Shown here in pieces: positions 1 through 8,629 of a stretch of 33,139 bases of DNA (position 1 is its first letter; each line of letters starts with the position of its first letter). Source of the DNA: Muribaculaceae bacterium (GTDB lineage Bacteria > Bacteroidota > Bacteroidia > Bacteroidales > Muribaculaceae); contig JAIDYR010000108.1 of NCBI GenBank assembly GCA_029057985.1, forward strand, positions 61,091 through 94,229. The letters run 5' to 3'. The position numbers and the translations under genes were made by a program. Below the pieces are notes generated by a model. The model saw only the letters and a list, made by a program, of their open reading frames with translations, was not told the DNA's origin and did no database searches.

Positions 1-2750
1 CCGACAACGTTACCGACAAGACTATCATATGGACTTCATCTGACCCGACAATTGCTACTGTCGATAGCAATGGATTCGTCACCGCCGTTTCTTGCGGTGA
101 AGTAGATATTATTGCTTCATGTGGAGGTATTTCATCTTTCTGTAAAGTCTTGGTAACTGAAATATATCCTGAGGAAATTATCATTGAATCTTACCCCAAA
201 GAATTGGGTATCGGTGAAGAATTTCAGTTAATCGTTAGGGTATTACCGGAAAATACTACTAATAAGAATCTTGCATGGTCAAGTGATAATAACCAAATTG
301 CAATAGTTAATGACAATGGTTTTATTAAGGGCATAAGTCAAGGAAATGTAAATATAAGGGTATCCTGCGGCCAAATATCAGAAGAGATTATGGTAAAAGT
401 TATGCCTATTCTTCCTACGGCTATAAAAATTTATCCTTATTATTCTTTGGATTTAGAACCCGGGACAAGTTACCAATTGGAGACTATTTTTACCCCATCT
501 AATACTACTGACAAAACCTTAAACTGGATATCTTCAGATCCGGAGATTGCAGATGTTGATTGCAATGGACGAGTCTATGCGAAGAAACTTGGCACCACAA
601 AAATTACCGCGACTTCGGGAGAATTACGTACAAGTATAGATGTCAATGTGGCAGATCATTCGTTTGTAGGAGCTGTTCTTAATGAATCGTCGCTTACCCT
701 TGAGCCATTCCAACATTATAAACTAAAGCCAACATTTATAAAATCTAATGAATCAGCCCGAATAGATATTAGATGGAGATCAGAGAATCCTGAAATAGCA
801 ATTGTGTCAAATGATGGGTCTGTTTGTGCAGTCAATAAAGGTAAAACAAGAATATTGGCTGAAATAGGAAACCAATATACTTGTTCGTGTGAGGTAGAGG
901 TACTGGAATCGCCTGACCTCCCTGATGGTGCAACCTTCAAAATCGTACAATTCGATATAGATGAATTATATCCTGTAATAGAATATGGAGACGAAGTAAG
1001 TAGACTATCTGATAGTGGAGTATCATTGGAGTTCGAAAAACCTCAGCAATTACAATGGTTGTACGATGATAATGGCAAATATTATTCTACGATTGAGTTG
1101 AGTAAATTCGACTTATTCATTAGCTCAGAACGTTATATCATCTACCAAATGGATATGGAATTAGATTCCGCCACCTCATTCTCAAAATATTGTATCGGAC
1201 AAGATATTCAAACCGCTACCGATCATATTGCCACAATTAAACCTAAAGGAAATCAGTTTTGGTTGTGGGCTAATTATCATTGCGGCTATATTAAGTCCAT
1301 AAATGTTTATTGTATCGATGATCCTTCAGTCGTTTCTCGTAAACCGACTTTTATCTATAATGATAATGGCACAGTTGAGATTCGTGCTACTGAAGGATCT
1401 GTGATAGTCTATACTACAGATGGTTCCGATCCTAATGATGGGGGGTATGCTGCTTATGGTAGTACTACTATTAGGCCTAATTCTACAATTAAAGCGTATG
1501 CTCGGGAAAACGGAAAAGTTCCAAGCGAAGTGACTACATTTCCATTTAATCCAAATGCAATACTAAATGTAGCTGATTTCTATCATAATAATAATTATTC
1601 AGAAAAGAATCGAATTTTCATAGGTAATGCTGTGATCAATCGCATCGGCGATTATACCTTTATGCATGATGATACAGGCTCAATTTTGATTGATACCTCT
1701 AAAAAATTAAATACAGGGGATCTTATATCGGCTTTTAACTACACTGGTTACGCTTTCTGGTCAAATATGTATTGTATCAATAATATCGAGAATCTGGAAG
1801 TGACTAATCATAATTTATGTCTTCCTGATCCTAAAATTATTACTCTGGAAGAAGTGGATAAATGTAATCTGGAAGATTATGTGCGTATAGACAATGTCTC
1901 TTACGATTCGGGTAAATTTACAGACGCAAATGGCAATTATATACGTGTTGATAATATGTTTGGGCTTAGTCTACCGTCAAATACTGAGAAGTGCGATCTA
2001 ATTGGATATCTTGGACGTATATTTGATCCGATCAAGAATTATTCAGATTTTGTAATCTGTCCTACTAAATTTGAGAATATTCCGCCACGATGCATTCTGC
2101 TTGATCAGACATCCGCTACGCTACAACCGACTCAAGAGATAAATCTCAAGCCATTTGTATTTGCATGTGAGGGTGATCTCATTTGGACCAGCAGTCATCC
2201 GCAGATTGCAAATGTTGATTCTCGCGGCAAGATAACGGCAGAGTCTGATGGTATAGCTATAATAATGGTTCATGCCAAAGATGCACCCTCGGTCTTCGCA
2301 ACATGCGTAGTTACTGTCACTCCTCCGATTTTAGCAACCTCTTTATTACTGAATAAGTCTGAAATCACTGCAAAAGTTGGAGATGAGTTTAAGCTTAATG
2401 CTGTTGTGTTACCTGAGAACGCTACAAATAAACGCATCTCATGGAGCTCAAGCAACGAAGATATAGCGACAGTTGATGAGGAAGGTAATGTCAAGATAGT
2501 CGGAGATCACGATGCATGTGTCATTACAGCGGCTACTACCGATGGATCCGGACAAAAAGCTGAATGTATGGTGAATGGTGTAACCGTAGGCATCTACGAT
2601 GTTATCCAAGATAATATGCAGCTTGATGTATATTCTACGACCGGTATGATAGTTAAGCAGAATATCAACATTAAAGATTTAAATGATCTCTCCAAAGGTA
2701 TTTACATTATAAAGTATGGAAATACTACTCGTAAGATCATGATAAAATAA
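1..2750 (+). CDS. Secreted multi-domain Big2 protein with T9SS sorting tail (5' partial)
   Basis: The reading frame is open from base 3, so the gene begins before the window; an internal TTG at 150 is not a believable start. The visible part reads as a string of bacterial Ig-like (Big2) domains with repeats of the type 'NxTxKxLxWSSxxxxIAxVxxxG': one cut at the edge, then about three more up to base 900. Next come an unassigned beta-rich stretch (about 930-1320), a chitobiase/FN3-like module with 'YTTDGSDP' (about 1330-1550), an unassigned stretch of about 180 residues (1550-2090) and two more Big2 domains (2090-2580). The end has the look of a T9SS type A tail: 'LDVYSTTGMIVK', then 'LSKGIYIIKYG' and a basic 'TRKIMIK'. 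Likely role: exported through the outer membrane and surface-anchored or released, binding carbohydrate or host material (inference). The gene is clearly more AT-rich than the DNA after 5.6 kb. Confidence 0.88.
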   Translation, partial: DNVTDKTIIWTSSDPTIATVDSNGFVTAVSCGEVDIIASCGGISSFCKVLVTEIYPEEIIIESYPKELGIGEEFQLIVRVLPENTTNKNLAWSSDNNQIAIVNDNGFIKGISQGNVNIRVSCGQISEEIMVKVMPILPTAIKIYPYYSLDLEPGTSYQLETIFTPSNTTDKTLNWISSDPEIADVDCNGRVYAKKLGTTKITATSGELRTSIDVNVADHSFVGAVLNESSLTLEPFQHYKLKPTFIKSNESARIDIRWRSENPEIAIVSNDGSVCAVNKGKTRILAEIGNQYTCSCEVEVLESPDLPDGATFKIVQFDIDELYPVIEYGDEVSRLSDSGVSLEFEKPQQLQWLYDDNGKYYSTIELSKFDLFISSERYIIYQMDMELDSATSFSKYCIGQDIQTATDHIATIKPKGNQFWLWANYHCGYIKSINVYCIDDPSVVSRKPTFIYNDNGTVEIRATEGSVIVYTTDGSDPNDGGYAAYGSTTIRPNSTIKAYARENGKVPSEVTTFPFNPNAILNVADFYHNNNYSEKNRIFIGNAVINRIGDYTFMHDDTGSILIDTSKKLNTGDLISAFNYTGYAFWSNMYCINNIENLEVTNHNLCLPDPKIITLEEVDKCNLEDYVRIDNVSYDSGKFTDANGNYIRVDNMFGLSLPSNTEKCDLIGYLGRIFDPIKNYSDFVICPTKFENIPPRCILLDQTSATLQPTQEINLKPFVFACEGDLIWTSSHPQIANVDSRGKITAESDGIAIIMVHAKDAPSVFATCVVTVTPPILATSLLLNKSEITAKVGDEFKLNAVVLPENATNKRISWSSSNEDIATVDEEGNVKIVGDHDACVITAATTDGSGQKAECMVNGVTVGIYDVIQDNMQLDVYSTTGMIVKQNINIKDLNDLSKGIYIIKYGNTTRKIMIK

Positions 2751-2773
2751 TAGATAAAGCCGGATTATAAATA

Positions 2774-2830
2774 ATAATTGCAGAATAATAAAAGCCACCA
2801 AATTGGTGGCTTTTATTATTCTGCAATTAT
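2774..2830. terminator. Perfect 28-bp inverted repeat, bidirectional-type terminator
   Basis: Arms 2774-2801 and 2803-2830 are perfectly complementary around a single central base (2802). The GC-rich top is GCCACCAA/TTGGTGGC and the outer part is A/T-rich, giving T-rich tracts on both strands. It begins about 25 nt after the stop of the Big2 gene, as expected for a rho-independent terminator. Confidence 0.85.
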
Positions 2831-2914
2831 CTAATCTTTTTAGTCAAAAGAGAGTCAATTATACTTTCATATAAAGTGGACAAAGTGAACTGAGCCTTTT
2901 TATCAGATTTTTTG

Positions 2915-2922
2915 TAGATTTG
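2915..2922 (+). promoter_or_regulatory. Bacteroidetes -7 element for the second Big2 gene
   Basis: TAGATTTG matches TAnnTTTG and lies 32-38 nt before the ATG candidates at 2955 and 2961. A TTTG -33 element is not seen at the usual spacing, so support is partial. Confidence 0.5.
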
Positions 2923-2954
2923 CCGAAGAAACTATTCCAACTATTCTTTATTAA

Positions 2955-4664
2955 ATGCTTATGAAAAAAATATTATTGTATCTTGTAATTGTGCTCATGT
3001 CTGCAATAGGAGCACATGCGGAAACAATAACGTTTGATTTTCTTAATCAGACTTATGGTCTTCCGCGCGAAAATCAAGCGTCTGCACCCAATCTGGAATC
3101 AGGCACCACAATTTCTAACAATGGTCTTGAACTGACATTCCTTAAACTCTCAGGATATGGATTCAGACTATGGACAGACGGTATGCGTGTATATACCGGG
3201 GAAGTAGCATTTTCATTCTCCGGATATCAGGTGACAGATGTGAGAATATATAATGGCACCACTCTTTTGGCATCGGGCCAAAATACTGACAATAATTATC
3301 CTTGGACATGCAACTGGGTCATCTCAGAACGCAAGACTATCACTCGTATGGAAGTTGATGTGATCGTGTCGAGTGATGTAATATTCGATTTTGTCAATTA
3401 TTCCTATGGGCTAACCCGAGAAAGCACTCCGAGCGCGCCTTATATTGAAGCCGGAACTGTGATCTACAATAACGGCCTGTCAATTACCTTTGACCGGCAG
3501 TCGGGCAATGGATTCCGCTTATGGAGAGACGGACTCCGGGTATATAAAGGGGAATGTAATCTTACAATCAATTCTCCAGAGACCATCCAATCAGTGGAGG
3601 TATTCTATAACAATGGCTATGAAGCTTCGTTTGAGATTGGACAGAAGGTCGCTAACATTACCTGCACTTTTGCTGAACGCGGCTCTATTCAGAAAATCTT
3701 GGTAAAGGTAAATAAATCATTTACTAATCCCGTCATTCCGGTTTCAAATATAACTCTTAATCCATCATTCGTCAAGGGATTGCCGGGTGAGTCCAGACAA
3801 TTGACGTGCTCGATCTTTCCTGCAAATGCTACTAATAAATCCTTGATGTGGATATCTTCAGACAGTTCAGTGGCAACTGTAGATAGTGCCGGCACTTTGA
3901 GACTCATCAGCCCGGGAAATTGCACAATCACTGTATTATCTACTGATGGATCCGGAAAATATGCAATCTGTAATGTAGTTGTCGATACTCCCCAGACTCC
4001 AGTCATATCTCTCAACCCTTCATATTATCAAGGATATCCGGGCACTGAGATTGTACTTACGCCTACAGTTTCACCCTCCAATTCGGTAGCCGGATTTATC
4101 TGGAGCAGTTCTGACAATAATGTAGCGAGCGTTGACGGTTCGGGAAGAGTATATCTGAAAAAAGCAGGAAGATGCACTATTACAGCTTCCAGCGTTACGG
4201 GAAATGCGATTGAAGGAATTGCCACTATTGAAGTCTTGGAATCGAAAATAACCTCAATTACTCTAAGTCCTTCCGTTTATCAAGGAAAGACCGGCACTAC
4301 TTTCTTAATTACTCCGATTATCGTTCCTTCCGGTGCTACCAATAAGACTCTCCTTTGGTCATCTATGAACCCTAATATTGCAATGGTAAATCAGATGGGC
4401 TACGTCACCCTGATATCTGCCGGCGAAACTTTGATCATCGCTGAGTCAACCGACGGAAGCGGAGTCAGAGCATCATGCAGAGTGACTGTTATTCCTGACA
4501 ATGCGTCTGTGAATGAAATTCCAATGGATGCACACGTTGAAATCTATGATATCGCAGGCCTTTGTATATACTCCGGAGTCTGGGATCCTCATGTATGGGA
4601 AAGCCTCAAACCTGCCGTTTACATAATGAACGTCAATGGAGATATCCGCAAGGTGATGCGCTAA
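2955..4664 (+). CDS. Secreted Big2 protein with duplicated N-terminal module and T9SS-like tail
   Basis: 569 residues; the start may equally be the ATG at 2961, which gives the textbook signal peptide 'MKKILLYLVIVLMS' ending near AHA-ET. After it come two copies of a roughly 120-residue module: 'FDFLNQTYGLPRE...GFRLWTDGMRVYTGE' (about residues 27-140) and 'FDFVNYSYGLTRE...GFRLWRDGLRVYKGE' (about 143-255), which I cannot assign to a named family. Three Big2 domains follow (about 260-345, 350-430, 433-515). The C-terminus 'VEIYDIAGLCIY ... LKPAVYIMNVNG' followed by basic residues resembles a T9SS type A sorting tail. Expected to be exported and placed on the cell surface. It shares Big2 style, AT-richness and orientation with the preceding gene, but a terminator and its own promoter suggest separate transcription. 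Confidence 0.85.
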   Translation: MLMKKILLYLVIVLMSAIGAHAETITFDFLNQTYGLPRENQASAPNLESGTTISNNGLELTFLKLSGYGFRLWTDGMRVYTGEVAFSFSGYQVTDVRIYNGTTLLASGQNTDNNYPWTCNWVISERKTITRMEVDVIVSSDVIFDFVNYSYGLTRESTPSAPYIEAGTVIYNNGLSITFDRQSGNGFRLWRDGLRVYKGECNLTINSPETIQSVEVFYNNGYEASFEIGQKVANITCTFAERGSIQKILVKVNKSFTNPVIPVSNITLNPSFVKGLPGESRQLTCSIFPANATNKSLMWISSDSSVATVDSAGTLRLISPGNCTITVLSTDGSGKYAICNVVVDTPQTPVISLNPSYYQGYPGTEIVLTPTVSPSNSVAGFIWSSSDNNVASVDGSGRVYLKKAGRCTITASSVTGNAIEGIATIEVLESKITSITLSPSVYQGKTGTTFLITPIIVPSGATNKTLLWSSMNPNIAMVNQMGYVTLISAGETLIIAESTDGSGVRASCRVTVIPDNASVNEIPMDAHVEIYDIAGLCIYSGVWDPHVWESLKPAVYIMNVNGDIRKVMR

Positions 4665-4705
4665 TTCTGAAAGCGAAACAGCGAAAATTAGAATTAATAT
4701 AACGG

Positions 4706-4747
4706 GGCGGCAGTTTGAGAAAACTGTCGCCTCAAAACGTTTTTGAG
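4706..4747 (+). terminator. Hairpin pair after the second Big2 gene
   Basis: Arms 4706-4716 and 4721-4731 (GGCGGCAGTTT / AAACTGTCGCC, one mismatch) enclose a GAGA loop. They are followed at once by a second small palindrome, CTCAAAA-cgt-TTTTGAG (4731-4747), which supplies the T-tract. Sits 42 nt after the stop. Confidence 0.6.
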
Positions 4748-4777
4748 TTTATGGACAAGAGTTCATTTTGTTCATAA

Positions 4778-4809
4778 TTTGGATATAACTTAGAAAGTCG
4801 CTAATTTTG
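4778..4809 (+). promoter_or_regulatory. Promoter (TTTG-N20-TAATTTTG) for the small exported protein
   Basis: TTTG at 4778-4781 and TAATTTTG at 4802-4809 with a 20-nt spacer fit the Bacteroidetes -33/-7 pattern exactly. Transcription should begin near 4816, which rules out the TTG at 4812 as start codon of the gene below. The 49-nt block 4761-4809 recurs almost unchanged at 5467-5515. Confidence 0.8.
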
Positions 4810-4841
4810 TTTTGAATTCATATTCTAACTCAATGTGTCCC

Positions 4842-5300
4842 ATGAAGCGTATAATTTCAACTCTTATGCTTTTGCTGGCTCTTGTCATAATAAGTCCGAC
4901 AACAGGATTAGCAAAAACCAAACATCATAGTAAGACCCGAACAACAGCTACCAAACGAGCGTCTTCTTCATTATCCATAAAATGGATAGGAGATATTCCG
5001 GATCCGAAAACACTCCTGAATGCCTGGGAAAATAATGCTATAAGTTCTGACTTTGACAAACTCTGCAAAGCACTTCTGAAAAATGGTTACCATGAATCCG
5101 AAGATGGGTATTGCAAACCTGGAATAGCGTGTCTGTCATTTACAGGAGGCAGAATGGAATTTGACGTGATCGTTACCATCCCGGACAGTGCTCTTCGGCA
5201 GCAATATTTTGAAGTAGCAAAGAAAGCCTTCAAGGGTAAAAAAAATATTATGATTGATCTGAACGGCGATGAAATATTTATCGCAAATCTATTATTATAG
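4842..5300 (+). CDS. Small exported protein of unknown function
   Basis: About 152 residues starting at ATG 4842 (an ATG at 4833 is also possible; the upstream in-frame TTG lies inside the promoter). Residues 1-25 form a signal peptide (MKR, then a hydrophobic stretch rich in L, I and V, with a cleavage site near GLAK). The next 20 residues are rich in K, T, H and S, followed by a compact domain beginning 'KWIGDIPDPKTLLNAWENN'. I do not recognise the family. It has no lipobox, so a periplasmic or secreted product is likely. AT-rich like its left neighbours, and bracketed by two copies of the same promoter block. Confidence 0.75.
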   Translation: MKRIISTLMLLLALVIISPTTGLAKTKHHSKTRTTATKRASSSLSIKWIGDIPDPKTLLNAWENNAISSDFDKLCKALLKNGYHESEDGYCKPGIACLSFTGGRMEFDVIVTIPDSALRQQYFEVAKKAFKGKKNIMIDLNGDEIFIANLLL

Positions 5301-5655
5301 ATATAAAGTTAATGACACTCTAAGTTGCCGACTACTAACCGATATCAGGCACTTACAATGAATATAGGAACAATAAGTTACTTCATCTGACTTATCCTTT
5401 ATATAGTGATAGCAGAGCAATAACGGACCCGCATCGACGACATCTTACGGATGGTCAGCAATGCGGGTTCATTTTGTTCATAATTTGGATATAACTGCGG
5501 GAGTCGCTAATTTTGCATTGATTAATTTTTGAGTAAGTCTGAATTTTTTGACTTTCTGTCGATAAATATATATTGCTTGCTTAAAATTCGAATTAGTAGT
5601 TCCGGAGCCATCAGGACGCGGAAATGACTTTATAACTTTTTGAAATTATAGTAAG
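5301..5655 (+). other. Intergenic region with hairpin and promoter
   Basis: No plausible gene is seen in these 355 bases. They hold an inverted repeat, ACCCGCAT (5427-5434) with ATGCGGGT (5461-5468), which may end transcription of the small exported gene, then the second promoter copy and a leader of about 130 nt before the next ATG. Confidence 0.5.
5484..5515 (+). promoter_or_regulatory. Promoter (TTTG-N20-TAATTTTG) for the HTH gene
   Basis: TTTG at 5484-5487 and TAATTTTG at 5508-5515, a 20-nt spacer, inside the second copy of the 49-nt block. It predicts an RNA start near 5522 and a long untranslated leader (about 130 nt) before ATG 5656. Confidence 0.75.
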
Positions 5656-6207
5656 ATGCTGAGTAATACGATTATTCGGAAAATTGAAGAGAAATTTGGC
5701 AAGGAAAATATTCAGTCGGGCGACTGCGCGGCACTGGCCGGAAGCATCGGCATCGGCGAAACTACCATCAAGCGGATGCTGGGACTGGTAGGCGATCAGT
5801 CGCCGGAACGCAACCGGGTCCCGCGCCTGTCGACCTATGACATGCTGTCGCAATGGCTGGGTTATCCTAACTATAAGGCTCTGTTGACTGAACTCAATGA
5901 GGGGGATTATTCTTCGGAGTTTATCGATATCCCGACTTTGGAGACGACCGATCTGGATAAGGGGACGCAGGTGCAGTTGCGTTATGAGCCGTCGCGTATT
6001 CTGGTCATGACCTATATGGGCAATGATCAGTTTCTGATCAATGAGTCTAAAAACAGCAAACTGCTCAAGGGGGATATCATCACAATGTCGCATTTCGTGC
6101 TCGGAATGCCGATGATTGTGAAGAATGTCATGAGGGGAGAAAAAAACATGGGAGGATATATCGGCGCCAAGGATGGCGGATTGACTTCGCTCGAAGTGAT
6201 TGTCTGA
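5656..6207 (+). CDS. Predicted helix-turn-helix DNA-binding protein
   Basis: 183 residues. The N-terminus 'DCAALAGSIGIGETTIKRML' (about 23-42) followed by 'PRLSTYDMLSQWLGYPNYKAL' (about 56-76) matches a layout I know from Bacteroidetes regulators: a helix-turn-helix in which a TTxKR recognition helix is followed by a 'prlsTld.la..lGY..w' helix. The second half (about 95-183) looks like a small beta domain and may sense a ligand or make oligomers; I do not recognise it. The GC content is like that of the genes to its right. It converges on the Ser/Thr kinase gene with only 51 bp between the stops. Target genes cannot be read from the sequence. Confidence 0.7.
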   Translation: MLSNTIIRKIEEKFGKENIQSGDCAALAGSIGIGETTIKRMLGLVGDQSPERNRVPRLSTYDMLSQWLGYPNYKALLTELNEGDYSSEFIDIPTLETTDLDKGTQVQLRYEPSRILVMTYMGNDQFLINESKNSKLLKGDIITMSHFVLGMPMIVKNVMRGEKNMGGYIGAKDGGLTSLEVIV

Positions 6208-6213
6208 ATCTAC

Positions 6214-6258
6214 GGCAGTCAATATGGATCAGGATATAAATCAGGATCCCGGACTGCC
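6214..6258. terminator. Weak inverted repeat between convergent genes
   Basis: GGCAGTC (6214-6220) and GACTGCC (6252-6258) could pair across a 31-nt loop between the stops of the HTH gene and the kinase gene. No clear T-tract. Confidence 0.3.
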
Positions 6259-7629
6259 TTATTGGTGCAGGTTCAATGTGTCCTGACATTCGGTCGCAAA
6301 AAGGCCAAATTGACGGAAGGCACGGCTCTTTTCGCTGACACGAGCCACTTCCATTTCCACATCCAGACCGTCGCGGTCCGGATTCTCTCCCTTGTATTCT
6401 TTTACCACCCTCCTGTAGTTGTCGTGATACGAAGCGTTTACCCGGGATACAATTTCTATCAATCTATTATAATCATATTTGTCCGAGCGTAATTCACGAC
6501 GCCCCTCCTCAACTGCCTGAAAGAATGGAGCCATCCGCTCATCAAAATCCTTTGCCAGCCCTTTGACTCCGGGGGTTTCTCCGCCGGATTGGGACTGGCT
6601 CGCAGATAGATTGGACGTGCCTTTCAGAGGATCAGACGGCGACATCGGGACGGCGACCGGCACGGATTTGGCAGAGCTATCTTCATCGTATTGTCTTTCA
6701 GAGTTTCCCTTGGGGATGACGCTTTGCAGGGAATCGCGTGCATTCTGCGGGCTAACTGATACCTGCCTATTGCCGAAGTGGAGGAATACAATAACGACCG
6801 ACGCAATCAACACTACGCCTGTAGCTATCCCGGCAATCCGGCGGAATGAATTGCTATGGATAGGTATAAGCAGGCCGGATGAATCGAGCGCAGATGATAA
6901 ACTTTCATAGGTCGCATCCGGCTTCCGACATTCCTTCTTGAATCTCCTTAAGCTACTTATGGGGAAAGAATCGACATGACTGCTCAGGGAATCGATTAGA
7001 GTGCTTATCGCCGAGAAATCTTTGTTGACGGTAGGTTTGGTCTCATGGTTCAACGGATCGCTGCTGCCCGGAGTTCCGCCATGAGTGCGGTCGAAAGTAT
7101 CACTGTAGGCTTTGTCGAGATCTATCAATACCAGTCCGCGGTCGGAATGACGCAACATTATGTTGGCCGGCTTGATATCGCAATGAATGATTCCGTTGCG
7201 ATGGAGATATCCTATGACATCGAGCAATTGCCTTAAAAACTTCTTTACATTCCTCTTATCGCTGAGCCATGCCCTTCCTTCCTGACTGTCCATGAAATCC
7301 ATGACCGAGACGCCGTCGATATAATCCATGACGATATAGACCTCATCCCAGTCCGCATGAAAGTCGCGATACATCGGCAGGCTCTCATGCTTCAGTTTCC
7401 AGCCAATCTGAAATTCCTTGCGGAACGCCTCGACATAGAGAGGATTACTGCTATATTCCTCTTTCAGACGCTTTATCGCGACTTTCAGGCCCTTTACGTA
7501 TCCGACATATACCATGCAGGAAGCCCCCACCCCGCAGATATGCTCTGCGGAGAAGAGGCTTTCTGAATCCCATTCGGGAAAATCTGTAAAGTCGCTGCTG
7601 AATCCGGAGGACATTGAGCTCTCAGCCAT
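6259..7629 (-). CDS. Membrane-anchored eukaryotic-like Ser/Thr protein kinase
   Basis: 456 residues from ATG 7629; a longer open frame to 7701 would run inside the upstream lipoprotein gene, and the TAATG junction favours 7629. Kinase signatures: glycine-rich loop 'GVGASCMV' (about 33-40), ATP-binding Lys in 'VAIKRL' (about 53), a Glu of helix C (about 72), catalytic loop 'HCDIKPAN' (HRD replaced by HCD; Asp about 151, Lys 153, Asn 156), and 'IDLD' in place of DFG (Asp about 170). The usual PE after the activation segment is not clear ('GGTPGSSDPL'). A single membrane helix (about 264-284) follows, then a Ser/Pro-rich linker and a helical domain expected in the periplasm. Likely phosphorylates Ser/Thr of cytosolic proteins in answer to an envelope signal (inference). 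Translationally coupled to the lipoprotein, which may be its partner. Confidence 0.87.
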   Translation of the reverse strand: MAESSMSSGFSSDFTDFPEWDSESLFSAEHICGVGASCMVYVGYVKGLKVAIKRLKEEYSSNPLYVEAFRKEFQIGWKLKHESLPMYRDFHADWDEVYIVMDYIDGVSVMDFMDSQEGRAWLSDKRNVKKFLRQLLDVIGYLHRNGIIHCDIKPANIMLRHSDRGLVLIDLDKAYSDTFDRTHGGTPGSSDPLNHETKPTVNKDFSAISTLIDSLSSHVDSFPISSLRRFKKECRKPDATYESLSSALDSSGLLIPIHSNSFRRIAGIATGVVLIASVVIVFLHFGNRQVSVSPQNARDSLQSVIPKGNSERQYDEDSSAKSVPVAVPMSPSDPLKGTSNLSASQSQSGGETPGVKGLAKDFDERMAPFFQAVEEGRRELRSDKYDYNRLIEIVSRVNASYHDNYRRVVKEYKGENPDRDGLDVEMEVARVSEKSRAFRQFGLFATECQDTLNLHQ

Positions 7630-8567
7630 TAAGGTTCCCAGATTTGATTCAACGTCACTTTCTTTCCGACGCGCTCGACGCTTGACCCTGCATAGTAGCA
7701 ATCTGAAGAGTAGCCGTTGCGATATCCGTCGGAGGTCATTTTCGCCATATAATCGTGGGCGGCGTCGTTATCGCAGAAATCGATCTGGATGAACATGTCG
7801 GGCCATTCATGGATAATGACCTTCTCAGTCATAGACCCTATCGGGCGGCTGAGTTCGTAGCATTGCATCTGAGTCATTCCTCCGTCATATTCCTCGGCCT
7901 TTACCTTAAAGTTCTTGTCGACGGTGAATCCTTTGGATTCAAGAGCTGCTATGACTTTTTTAGAGTCATTGAGATTTCTGAGTTTTCCCGTGAATCCGGA
8001 CTCAGAGGTCTTGGGGCCAAGGAAGTCGGTGATCTCAAGAGCAGGCGCTGCGGCGCGGGCGATGCTGTCTTGCTCGGCCTTGATCTGCTCGGGAGTCTTA
8101 TTGAGTTCCCCTTCAGAGTCAATAATGCGTATCGACCGACCCTTCTCCATTATCTTCTCCACTTCATTCTTGCTCAGAGGCTCCGAGGATGTAAATTTCA
8201 CTTTGACCTTACCCTCACCCTTACGCAAGAGATTCATGAGTTTATCCTTGCCGGCATCGGTCTTGATGCGGAATTCGCAAAGCGGATCTTCATCCGAATC
8301 GACAATAGCCGCGGTCAGCTCCACATCCTTGTAGTCCCCTACAGCATTGGCCTCAAACTGAAGAGTAGTCGTTGCTGAGAATTTGCCGTCTGATTTCTCA
8401 AAATTTACAGAATATAAGGAATCGGTGGAGAGCGTCAGGCTGTTGCTAAACGCTCCTTCAATGTCTTCATCCCCCTTTATGGTCATCTCCTTGGAGCCGC
8501 AAGAGACCATAACTGTCATTAGAAATACGGTTATAAGAAGAAGGGGATTTCTAAAGATGATATTCAT
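7629..8567 (-). CDS. Predicted lipoprotein, partner of the Ser/Thr kinase
   Basis: 312 residues. The N-terminus is a lipoprotein signal: 'MNIIFRNPLLLITVFLMTVM' then V-S-Cys23, followed by GSKE. No named domain recognised. Residues about 35-140 look like a beta-rich domain; an 'EQIKAEQDSIARAAAP' helical linker (about 160-175) leads to a second alpha/beta domain (about 190-312). It has its own promoter and is followed by the kinase with the stop TAA and start ATG sharing one base (TAATG), so both are made from one message. A role as envelope sensor or regulatory ligand of the kinase's periplasmic domain is inference from this arrangement only. Confidence 0.8.
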   Translation of the reverse strand: MNIIFRNPLLLITVFLMTVMVSCGSKEMTIKGDEDIEGAFSNSLTLSTDSLYSVNFEKSDGKFSATTTLQFEANAVGDYKDVELTAAIVDSDEDPLCEFRIKTDAGKDKLMNLLRKGEGKVKVKFTSSEPLSKNEVEKIMEKGRSIRIIDSEGELNKTPEQIKAEQDSIARAAAPALEITDFLGPKTSESGFTGKLRNLNDSKKVIAALESKGFTVDKNFKVKAEEYDGGMTQMQCYELSRPIGSMTEKVIIHEWPDMFIQIDFCDNDAAHDYMAKMTSDGYRNGYSSDCYYAGSSVERVGKKVTLNQIWEP

Positions 8568-8629
8568 TCTAATTTAAAACTATTTATTACCGCGACATCC
8601 TACTAATTAATGCCGATGCCCGAGTTTTG

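Larger units (their letters stand above)
4761..5515 (+). repeat. Direct repeat pair of a 49-nt promoter block (4761-4809 and 5467-5515)
   Basis: The first 30 nt (from GTTCATTTTG) and the last 13 nt (GTCGCTAATTTTG) are identical between the copies; only the 6 nt between them differ (TAGAAA against GCGGGA). The copies lie 706 bp apart in the same orientation and each contains a complete promoter. The coordinates given span both copies and the gene between them. Confidence 0.8.

Noticed and set aside
5611..6222. 203-residue minus-strand open frame over the HTH gene
   Set aside because: The plus frame carries the HTH pattern and a promoter; the minus frame is His/Arg/Gln-rich and typical of antisense translation.
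7755..8378. 207-residue plus-strand open frame
   Set aside because: Lies wholly antisense to the lipoprotein gene, which has a lipobox, promoter and coupled downstream gene; no recognisable motif in the antisense product.
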